A DNA stretch of 23,212 nt from an uncultured Campylobacter sp. (GTDB lineage Bacteria; Campylobacterota; Campylobacteria; Campylobacterales; Campylobacteraceae): NCBI RefSeq assembly GCF_938045625.1, contig NZ_CALIAV010000015.1:1-23212 (forward strand), read 5' to 3'. The notes under the pieces are model-generated. The model was not told the DNA's origin and searched no databases. It saw nothing but the letters and a program-made list of their open reading frames with translations. The translations under genes and the position numbers were made by a program. The stretch's first letter is position 1. Each line of letters starts with the position of its first letter. This document shows positions 17,099 through 23,212 of the stretch, piece by piece.

Positions 17099-17118
17099 AG
17101 CCGATCGGCTCTAAATTT
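17091..17118. terminator. Bidirectional terminator between convergent genes
   Basis: A perfect 28-base palindrome: arms AAATTTAGAGCCGA and its complement, giving a 12-bp stem around GATC. It includes the TAG stop of the ATP-grasp gene and ends two bases before the pyrG stop. U-rich tails follow on both strands (TAATTATTTTGATTTTT on plus; TTTCTTTTCC on minus), so it can serve both operons. Confidence 0.85.
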
Positions 17119-17120
17119 AA

Positions 17121-18785
17121 TTATTTTGATTTTTCTAAGCTAGCTTTGATAAAGCCCAAAACTACGGGATTTGGGTTTGTTAAGCGGCTGGTAAATTCCG
17201 GATGAAACTGCACGCCGACGAACCACGGATGCGAGTTTTTGGCGCCCGCTGCAGGCGAGCTAAGCTCGACGGCCTCGATCAGTCCGTCGCTCTCGCCGCT
17301 AACTATCAGGCCGTTTGCTTCAAATTCGGCTCTGTATTTTGGATTTGCCTCGTAGCGGTGGCGATGGCGTTCTTTGACGCATTTGGCGCCGCCGTAAATT
17401 TGACTTAGCAGCGAGCCGGGTTTAATGTCGCAAGCATACGCGCCAAGCCTCATCGTACCGCCGACCGGGCTTTGGTGCGTGCGGATCTGGGTCTGGCCGT
17501 GCGCGTCGATGAAACTATCGATGAGATAGATGATAGGATTTACGCACTCGGGCTTAAATTCGACCGAATTTGCGTCCTCGAGCTTTAGCACATTGCGGGC
17601 AAACTCGATGAGCGCTAGCTGCATGCCTAGGCAAATGCCAAGATACGGCACGCCGTTTTCGCGAGCGTATTTTATCGCTTCTATCTTGCCGCTCACGCCG
17701 CGCTCGCCAAATCCTCCGGCAACTAGCACGCCGCCCACGTCTTTTAGTAGCTCTTCGACGTTTGAGGGCTCGATCTTCTCGCTATCTATCCACTTTAAAT
17801 TCACCCTCGCGTCAAGGCTCGCGCCCGCGTGGATGATACTCTCGGTCAGGCTCTTGTAGCTCTCTTTTAGATCGACGTATTTACCCACAAATGCTATCGT
17901 GGTCTCTTTCGTAGGAGCAATGATGCGCTTAACCAGGCTGTCCCAGTTGCGCATATCAAGCTTTAGCTCGCCCAAATTTAAAATTTCGGCGATCGGCGTT
18001 AAGACATCTTGGTTATAAAACGCGAGCGGCACCTGGTAGATACTGGCCGAGTCGATACTCTCGATGACACAGTTGCGCTCTACGCCGCAGCTCGCGGCTA
18101 TTTTATCTTTTAGCTCGCGATTTAGCGGCTGCTCGGCGCGGCAGATGATCATATCCGGGCTGATACCGATGCGACGTAGCTCGCCGACGCTGTGCTGAGT
18201 AGGCTTGGTCTTTAGCTCGCCTGCGACTTTTATAAACGGCACGAGCGTTAGGTGGATATTCATCGCGCGTTTGCGGCCGACCTCAATGCGAAGGGCACGG
18301 ATAGCCTCCAAAAACGGCAAGCCCTCGATGTCGCCTACCGTGCCGCCGATCTCGACAATCAGTATGTCGCGACCCTCGCCCGCCTTTTTGATGCGATCAA
18401 CGATCTCGCCCACGATGTGCGGGATGACTTGGATCGTTTTGCCCAGATAGTCGCCTCTGCGCTCTTTTTCGATGACGGAGCTATAGACGCGGCCGGTGGT
18501 GAAGTTGTTGTCTTGACTTAGGCTCTCGTCTAAAAATCTCTCGTAGTGTCCCAGATCCAGATCCGTCTCCGCGCCGTCGTCGGTGACGAAAACTTCGCCG
18601 TGCTCGATAGGGCTCATAGTGCCTGGATCTACGTTGATGTAAGGGTCAGCCTTTAGCATGCTCACCTTTAAGCCCGTGTTTTTAAGAAGCGTGGCGATAG
18701 AAGCCGCCGCAATGCCCTTGCCTAGCGAACTTAGCACGCCGCCTGTTATAAAAATATACTTTGTTTCGTTTAGATTTTTTTGCAT
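17121..18785 (-). CDS. pyrG: CTP synthase
   Basis: PyrG converts UTP to CTP using ATP and glutamine-derived ammonia, the last step of pyrimidine nucleotide synthesis. The 554-residue protein is full length. The synthase domain begins with YIFITGGVLSSLGKGI (residues 10-25) holding the P-loop. ADPYINVDPGTMSP is at 46-59 and GEVFVTDDGAETDLDLGHYE at 63-82. The class I glutaminase domain follows with the nucleophile C385 (GICLGMQ) and the partners H528 and E530 (VQFHPE). AAAGG lies seven bases before the ATG. A TATAAT promoter stands close upstream. In C. jejuni recJ follows pyrG directly; here the transporter operon and its shared terminator intervene. Confidence 0.98.
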   Translation of the reverse strand: MQKNLNETKYIFITGGVLSSLGKGIAAASIATLLKNTGLKVSMLKADPYINVDPGTMSPIEHGEVFVTDDGAETDLDLGHYERFLDESLSQDNNFTTGRVYSSVIEKERRGDYLGKTIQVIPHIVGEIVDRIKKAGEGRDILIVEIGGTVGDIEGLPFLEAIRALRIEVGRKRAMNIHLTLVPFIKVAGELKTKPTQHSVGELRRIGISPDMIICRAEQPLNRELKDKIAASCGVERNCVIESIDSASIYQVPLAFYNQDVLTPIAEILNLGELKLDMRNWDSLVKRIIAPTKETTIAFVGKYVDLKESYKSLTESIIHAGASLDARVNLKWIDSEKIEPSNVEELLKDVGGVLVAGGFGERGVSGKIEAIKYARENGVPYLGICLGMQLALIEFARNVLKLEDANSVEFKPECVNPIIYLIDSFIDAHGQTQIRTHQSPVGGTMRLGAYACDIKPGSLLSQIYGGAKCVKERHRHRYEANPKYRAEFEANGLIVSGESDGLIEAVELSSPAAGAKNSHPWFVGVQFHPEFTSRLTNPNPVVLGFIKASLEKSK

Positions 18786-18811
18786 ATCGCGCCTTTTAAA
18801 TTTTTAGCGAG

Positions 18812-18817
18812 ATTATA
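18812..18817 (-). promoter_or_regulatory. pyrG promoter, -10 element
   Basis: AAGGTATAATCTCGC on the minus strand holds a perfect TATAAT, with an A/T-rich stretch upstream and a predicted leader of about 20 bases before the pyrG ATG. Confidence 0.65.
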
Positions 18818-18917
18818 CCTTATTTAAAATTTATAAACGCTTGAGGACATAAATAATTTTATAAAATCAAAACTTTAAAATGATATTTTAAGTTAAATTT
18901 CTGTAGTATGTTAAGTT

Positions 18918-19133
18918 ATGATTAAAAAATATATTAAAAACATCTCGTCTTTGTATATAGACGGCTTTAGGAACATGAAGCTCGGAAAGAGCCTGTGGCT
19001 CGTGATAGCTATCAAGCTGCTTATAATGTTCGGGATTTTAAAAGTATTTATCTTTGATGAAAGTTTAAATTCAAAATTTGAGAGCGACGAGGCCAAAGCG
19101 AACTTCGTCATCTCAAATTTGACAAAGGAATAA
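18918..19133 (+). CDS. DUF4492 small membrane protein of the cytochrome bd operon
   Basis: A 71-residue protein with one membrane segment at about residues 24-44 (LWLVIAIKLLIMFGILKVFIF). It matches what I know of DUF4492: a YxDGFRxMxLGxxLW lead-in, here YIDGFRNMKLGKSLW, followed by the hydrophobic IKL-rich helix. This family is found next to cydA in Bacteroidetes and Campylobacter; its function has not been established as far as I know. The stop lies one base before the cydA ATG, and the cydA ribosome binding site (AAAGGA) is inside this gene, so the pair is tightly coupled. Its own ribosome binding site is weak. A role in assembly or stability of the bd oxidase is the natural inference. Confidence 0.85.
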   Translation: MIKKYIKNISSLYIDGFRNMKLGKSLWLVIAIKLLIMFGILKVFIFDESLNSKFESDEAKANFVISNLTKE

Positions 19134-19134
19134 A

Positions 19135-20664
19135 ATGTCTGAAATCGCTTCGGTCGATTGGTCTAGGGCGCAGTTTGCGCTCACCGCCATATACCACTTT
19201 TTGTTTGTTCCGCTCACGCTGGGACTTAGTTTTATCATCGCCATTATGGAGAGTATTTACGTCAAAACCGGTAACGAGCAGTGGCTAAAAATCACTAAAT
19301 TTTGGCTAAAACTCTTCGGTATAAACTTCGCTATCGGCGTGGCTACCGGTATCATAATGGAATTTGAGTTCGGCACCAACTGGGCGAACTACAGCTGGTT
19401 TGTCGGCGACATCTTCGGCGCGCCGCTAGCTATCGAGGGCTTGCTCGCATTTTTTATGGAGGCGACGTTTTTTGCCGTTATGTTTTTTGGCTGGGATAAG
19501 GTTAGCAAGAAATTCCACCTCATCTCGACCTGGCTCGTGGCTATCGGTTCAAATTTGAGCGCGCTTTGGATCCTCATCGCAAACGGCTGGATGCAGTATC
19601 CGATAGGTATGAAATTTAACCCCGCAACCGCAAGAATGGAAATGGAGAATTTCTTTGAAGTAGCGCTTAGCCCGGTAGGTATCATCAAATTTTTACACAC
19701 CGTTACTAGCGGCTACGTTGCTAGCGCGCTTTTCGTGATAGGAATTTCAGCGTGGTTTATCCTAAAAGGACGCCACCTAATCATGGCTAAAAAATCAATC
19801 GTCGTAGCGGCAAGCTTCGGACTCGTTACGTCGCTGTTTTTGATGTTTAGCGGCGACGAGAGCGCATATCAGGTCGCGCGTACTCAGCCGATGAAACTAG
19901 CCGCTATGGAAGGCCTTTATAAAGGCGAACAAAATGCCGGCCTAGTCGCGATGGGCGTACTAGATCCGTCTAAAAAACATGGCGACGGCAAGGACGCGTT
20001 TTTACTCGAACTAAAAGTGCCTTACGCGCTTGGAATAATGGCTACTAGAAAATTTGATAGCTTTACTCCGGGCATCGAGGATTTAGTCTACGGCAACGAA
20101 GCGCAAAATATAGAGAGCGTCGCAAGCAAGATGGCCAAAGGCTCGCTAGCCGTTAGCGCGCTAGCTAGCTACAACGCCGCTAAAAAATCGGGCGATAAAG
20201 CCGCGATGGAGCAAGCCGAGCAAACTCTGGCTCAAAATATGAAATTTCTAGGCTACGGATACCTAAAATCCCCGGAAAGCGCCGTGCCGCCGGTCGGTAT
20301 TACGTTTTATAGCTTTCACTTGATGGTGGCTCTTGGTACTTACTTTTTGGCTTTATTTTTGGTCGTTACGTATCTTACGATGGCAAACGATATCGAAAAT
20401 TTCAAAAAGCTGCTGTGGGTGTGCGTATTTAGTATCCCGCTAGGACTAGTGGCGATCGAGGCGGGCTGGATAGTAGCCGAAGTAGGGCGCCAGCCGTGGG
20501 TCGTGCAAGACCTCATGACCGTGGGCGTGGGAGCGACAAATTTAGCCGACACCAACATCAAAATTTCGTTCTGGCTATTTGCCGTTTTATTTACGGCGCT
20601 TTTGATAGCCGAGATAAAAATCATGCTAAAACAGATAAAAATAGGATTTGAAAACCATGCTTAG
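19135..20664 (+). CDS. cydA: Cytochrome bd-type quinol oxidase subunit I
   Basis: CydA carries haem b558, b595 and the d-type (or b-type) haem and oxidises quinol while reducing oxygen to water at the inner membrane. The 509-residue protein keeps the key residues: H21 (high-spin haem ligand, E. coli H19), H188 and M397 (b558 ligands, in FLHTVTSG and SFHLMVALG), and E101/E109 (proton path, in EGLLAFFMEA). GWIVAEVGRQPW is at 444-455. The Q-loop begins after about residue 240 with QPMKLAAMEG, where K254 and E259 correspond to residues implicated in quinol binding. In C. jejuni the homologous enzyme is the cyanide-insensitive oxidase CioAB with no haem d signature; which haem this one carries cannot be judged from sequence. 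It overlaps cydB by eight bases. Confidence 0.96.
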   Translation: MSEIASVDWSRAQFALTAIYHFLFVPLTLGLSFIIAIMESIYVKTGNEQWLKITKFWLKLFGINFAIGVATGIIMEFEFGTNWANYSWFVGDIFGAPLAIEGLLAFFMEATFFAVMFFGWDKVSKKFHLISTWLVAIGSNLSALWILIANGWMQYPIGMKFNPATARMEMENFFEVALSPVGIIKFLHTVTSGYVASALFVIGISAWFILKGRHLIMAKKSIVVAASFGLVTSLFLMFSGDESAYQVARTQPMKLAAMEGLYKGEQNAGLVAMGVLDPSKKHGDGKDAFLLELKVPYALGIMATRKFDSFTPGIEDLVYGNEAQNIESVASKMAKGSLAVSALASYNAAKKSGDKAAMEQAEQTLAQNMKFLGYGYLKSPESAVPPVGITFYSFHLMVALGTYFLALFLVVTYLTMANDIENFKKLLWVCVFSIPLGLVAIEAGWIVAEVGRQPWVVQDLMTVGVGATNLADTNIKISFWLFAVLFTALLIAEIKIMLKQIKIGFENHA

Positions 20665-21775
20665 TTTAGAATTTTTACAAATTTACTGGTGGTGCGTAGT
20701 TAGCTTGCTAGGCGGTTTGCTGGTGTTTATGATGTTCGTTCAGGGAGGGCAGACGCTGCTTTTTGGGCTTTGCAAAAACGAGCTGCAAAAGGACATGGTG
20801 ATAAATTCTATCGGGCGCAAATGGGAGCTTACGTTTACTACGCTCGTAATGTTTGGCGGCGCGTGCTTTGCGGCGTTTCCGCTGTTTTACGCGACAAGCT
20901 TCGGCGGCGCGTACTGGGTGTGGCTGGCGATTTTGTTTTGCTTTATCCTCCAAGCCGTAAGCTACGAATACCGCAAAAAACCGGACAACTTCCTAGGTCA
21001 AAAAACATATGAAATTTTCCTTTTCATAAACGGCTCTTTGGGCGTTATTTTGATCGGCATGGCAGTTAGCACGTTTTTTTCGGGAAGCGACTTTTTACTA
21101 AACGAACACAACTTCGTACAGTGGCAAACGCCATTTCGCGGACTTGAATCACTTGGTAATATCATGCTATATCCGCTAGGCATCGCGATGTTTTTCCTAG
21201 CTCGTGTGGGCGGAGCGCTCTACCTCATCAACAACATCGACGATGAGGAGATAAGGGCTAACGCCAGAAAAGCGGCGCTAAAAAATACTATTTTATTTTT
21301 GCCGTTCTTTTTGATATTCATCGCTTGGATATTTACAAAGACCGGTTTTGCCTACGACGAGAGCGGCGTAGTGAGCTTAGTTGGCTTTAAATACGCTCTA
21401 AATTTACTCCAGATGCCGCTTGTTGCAGCTATGATAGTTATAGGCGTCGGGCTCGTGCTTTTTGGTATATTTAAGGGTGCGTTTACGACTAGTATCTACG
21501 GCGTAGTGCCTTACGGCGTGGGTGTAGTGCTAACAGTTACGGGGCTATTTTTGATATCCGGGCTTGCGGACACGGCGTTTTATCCGTCGTTTTCAAATTT
21601 GCAAAGCTCGCTAACTATCAAAAACGCAAGCTCTAGCCACTACACGCTAAACGTAATGTTTTACGTAAGCTTTTTGGTACCCGTAGTTTTGGGCTATATC
21701 GTCGCGGTCTGGCGCGCGATGGATAGTAAAAAGATCACGGCCGACGAGATAGAGCGCGATCATCACGCGTATTAA
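20657..21775 (+). CDS. cydB: Cytochrome bd-type quinol oxidase subunit II
   Basis: CydB is the structural partner of CydA in the bd oxidase dimer. The 372-residue protein is almost entirely hydrophobic with about eight to nine membrane segments. It opens with the family-typical FLQIYWWCVVSLLGGLLVFMMFVQGGQTLLFGL and carries the conserved FGGACFAAFPLFYATSFGGAYW. The start is ATG 20657, ten bases after AGGA; an in-frame TTG nine bases earlier would sit directly on the ribosome binding site and is unlikely. The ATG lies in the last codons of cydA (ATGCTTAG), so translation is coupled. After its stop AAGGA leads into a further small membrane protein gene. Confidence 0.95.
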   Translation: MLSLEFLQIYWWCVVSLLGGLLVFMMFVQGGQTLLFGLCKNELQKDMVINSIGRKWELTFTTLVMFGGACFAAFPLFYATSFGGAYWVWLAILFCFILQAVSYEYRKKPDNFLGQKTYEIFLFINGSLGVILIGMAVSTFFSGSDFLLNEHNFVQWQTPFRGLESLGNIMLYPLGIAMFFLARVGGALYLINNIDDEEIRANARKAALKNTILFLPFFLIFIAWIFTKTGFAYDESGVVSLVGFKYALNLLQMPLVAAMIVIGVGLVLFGIFKGAFTTSIYGVVPYGVGVVLTVTGLFLISGLADTAFYPSFSNLQSSLTIKNASSSHYTLNVMFYVSFLVPVVLGYIVAVWRAMDSKKITADEIERDHHAY

Positions 21776-21783
21776 GGATAAAA

Positions 21784-21912
21784 ATGATAGAAGCGATAGT
21801 TTTTCTTTTTCTTTGGGTTTTGGCGCTTTTTGGCGGATACAAATTCGTCCATTTTAACATCAAACACGTCGAGAAAAACGACGACAAATACTTTGGAAAT
21901 TTGCGCGAATAA
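21784..21912 (+). CDS. Small single-pass membrane protein after cydB (candidate third bd-oxidase subunit)
   Basis: A 42-residue frame begins with ATG eight bases after the cydB stop and has AAGGA at good distance. The product has one hydrophobic segment, residues 5-22 (IVFLFLWVLALFGGYKFV), then a polar, charged cytosolic-type tail (HVEKNDDKYFGNLRE). Many bd oxidases have a tiny third subunit encoded right after cydB (CydX, and functional analogues such as CydS or CydH), about 30-40 residues with one helix that packs on CydA. This protein has the right size, topology and position. It lacks a clear CydX sequence signature, so homology is not claimed. It is the last gene of the operon; the next gene has its own promoter. 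Confidence 0.8.
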   Translation: MIEAIVFLFLWVLALFGGYKFVHFNIKHVEKNDDKYFGNLRE

Positions 21913-21959
21913 GCGCTGATCCACAAATCTCGTTCTACTTAAATTTTAGCTTTTATCGC

Positions 21960-21965
21960 TATAAT
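21960..21965 (+). promoter_or_regulatory. Alcohol dehydrogenase promoter, -10 element
   Basis: CGCTATAATGGGG contains a perfect TATAAT about 27 bases before the ATG. AAGGAG at 21980-21985 is the ribosome binding site, so the gene is transcribed independently of the cyd operon. Confidence 0.65.
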
Positions 21966-21991
21966 GGGGCTAAAATTTTAAGGAGAACGAG

Positions 21992-23137
21992 ATGTTTGAC
22001 TTCACTTTTCACAACCCCACAAAAATAGAATTCGGCAGAGGCAAAGAGCGAAATATCGGGCTTTATATGCGCGAATTTGACGTTAAAAGAACCCTACTGA
22101 TCTACGGCAGCGAACGCATCAAAAAAGACGGACTCTTTGACACGGTCGCAGCGAGCCTAAAAGAAAACGGCATAGAGTTTATAGAGCTTGGCGGCGTGGT
22201 TAGCAACCCCGTACTAAGCAAAGTCTACGAAGGCATCGAGCTAGCTAGGAAATTTAACGCCGACAGCGTGCTAAGCGTAGGCGGGGGCTCCTGTCTAGAT
22301 AGCGCCAAAGCCATCGCCGCGGGCGCGCTATATGAGGGCGATGTGTGGGATTTTTTCACGGGCAAGGACCCGAGTCGCGCGCTAAAAATCTTTGACATCA
22401 TAACTCTTGCGGCGACGGGCAGCGAGATGAACTCGGGCGCAGTCGTGACAAACAAAGCTACAAAACAAAAATTCGCCATCCACGGCGACGTGCTATATCC
22501 GCTAGTCTCGGTCGTAAATCCTCAGCTGCAAGCCAGCGTTAGCCGCGAGTACCTAGCCTACTCCGCCGCCGATATCATCGCGCATAGCATCGAGGGATAT
22601 TTCACCGCTAGCGTTCAACCTGGCATCATCAATCTCTACATCGAAGCTAACATCAAAACCGTGATGAAAACGACCGAAATTTTACTTACCGACCCAGATA
22701 ACTACGATGCTAGAGCCGAGTTTACCTGGGCGGCGACGATGGCGCTAAACGGCCTAACCTACGTCGGCACGCACGGCTACTCCTACCCAAACCACATGCT
22801 AGAGCACGCCATGAGCGCTGTCGTAAACTGCGCGCACGGAGCGGGTCTAGCAGTCATAATGCCTGCGTGGATGAAGTGGTATAAGAACCGAAATTTGAAT
22901 GCTTTTGAGCGTTTTGCAAGGGAAATTTTCGGCGTAAAATCAGCCGACGAAGGCATCGCAGCATTTAAAGCGTGGCTTAGTAAAATCGGAGCTCCAGTTA
23001 GCCTAAAGGCCGTCGGCATAGAGGGCGAAACGCTAGAGGAGGTGGTAAATTTAGCCCACGACTACGCGGTAAACTGGCGCAAAGATAAGCTCTATACGAA
23101 AGAAAATATCAAAGCGATTTTTGAGCTGGCGAATTAG
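21992..23137 (+). CDS. Iron-containing alcohol dehydrogenase (YqhD/butanol dehydrogenase type)
   Basis: A group III metal-dependent NAD(P)H alcohol/aldehyde oxidoreductase of 381 residues, cytosolic. The nucleotide site motif SVGGGSCLD is at 95-103. The metal ligands are D194 and H198 (ADIIAHSIEGYF), H268 (NHMLEH) and H282 (AHGAGLA), with the 14-residue spacing of the last two as in FucO and YqhD. The overall pattern, including FHNPTKIEFGRG at the start and TLAATGSEMNSGAVVTN at 138-154, fits the YqhD/BdhA branch that reduces short-chain aldehydes with NADPH; the true substrate is not determinable. A good AAGGAG, its own promoter and a strong terminator make it a single-gene unit. Confidence 0.93.
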   Translation: MFDFTFHNPTKIEFGRGKERNIGLYMREFDVKRTLLIYGSERIKKDGLFDTVAASLKENGIEFIELGGVVSNPVLSKVYEGIELARKFNADSVLSVGGGSCLDSAKAIAAGALYEGDVWDFFTGKDPSRALKIFDIITLAATGSEMNSGAVVTNKATKQKFAIHGDVLYPLVSVVNPQLQASVSREYLAYSAADIIAHSIEGYFTASVQPGIINLYIEANIKTVMKTTEILLTDPDNYDARAEFTWAATMALNGLTYVGTHGYSYPNHMLEHAMSAVVNCAHGAGLAVIMPAWMKWYKNRNLNAFERFAREIFGVKSADEGIAAFKAWLSKIGAPVSLKAVGIEGETLEEVVNLAHDYAVNWRKDKLYTKENIKAIFELAN

Positions 23138-23154
23138 ATAAATTTGAAGCCACA

Positions 23155-23204
23155 GTTAAAATTTGATGTTACGTAAAATTGGCATCAAATTTTAACAGTT
23201 TTTT
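23155..23204 (+). terminator. Rho-independent terminator after the alcohol dehydrogenase gene
   Basis: GTTAAAATTTGATG at 23155-23168 and CATCAAATTTTAAC at 23183-23196 form a perfect 14-bp stem with a 14-base loop, followed by AG and six Ts at 23199-23204. It lies 17 bases after the stop codon. Confidence 0.85.
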
Positions 23205-23212
23205 ATTTAATT

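Noticed and set aside
20648..20656. TTG start for cydB
   Set aside because: It lies one base after the AGGA element, too close for initiation; ATG 20657 is correctly spaced.

Overview
The window looks like a chromosomal segment of a Campylobacter species from the higher-GC oral/enteric group (C. showae, C. rectus, C. curvus or C. concisus type). The grounds are the gene families and gene order (typA next to fliK-flgD-flgE; nrdB with pcm; pyrG and recJ close together; a DUF4492 gene in front of cydAB), the near-ubiquitous AAATTT hexamer, sigma54 promoters in front of hook genes, and compact operons with 4-14 base overlaps. The species is an inference. I saw no tRNA, rRNA, insertion sequence, prophage or CRISPR array.

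Layout. (a) 1-2100: an AT-rich edge, then typA on the minus strand, with a TTG start. (b) 2063-5980: the flagellar hook cluster fliK, flgD, flgE on the plus strand. Sigma54 -24/-12 promoters lie before fliK and before flgD, and a hairpin terminator follows flgE. (c) 6056-8582: an overlapping plus-strand operon of nrdB (class Ia ribonucleotide reductase R2), a nitrilase-superfamily amidohydrolase and pcm. (d) 8641-8921: a small conserved-looking 72-residue protein with its own promoter and terminator. (e) 9204-11201, minus: a TonB-dependent outer-membrane receptor with the Cys-x3-Met and His-x-Met copper-site pattern of the OprC/NosA family. (f) 11432-13145, minus: recJ, preceded by an overlapping 50-codon ORF that has its own ribosome binding site and promoter. 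(g) 13241-17098, plus: a metal-chelate uptake operon (periplasmic binding protein, FecCD permease, ATPase) with a Fur-box-like site in front and an ATP-grasp ligase as last gene. (h) 17121-18785, minus: pyrG. (i) 18918-21912, plus: a cytochrome bd operon of DUF4492, cydA, cydB and an unlisted 42-residue single-pass membrane protein. (j) 21992-23137, plus: an iron-type alcohol dehydrogenase with its own promoter and a strong terminator.

How the parts relate. Housekeeping genes (typA, nrdB, pcm, recJ, pyrG) alternate with blocks for motility, metal uptake and microaerobic respiration. The binding-protein transporter operon separates pyrG from recJ, which are adjacent in C. jejuni, so it looks like an accessory insertion. 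Together with the copper-type receptor on the far side of recJ it makes a metal-acquisition neighbourhood. The least explained parts are the ATP-grasp ligase in the transporter operon, the 42-residue protein after cydB and the 50-codon ORF coupled to recJ.
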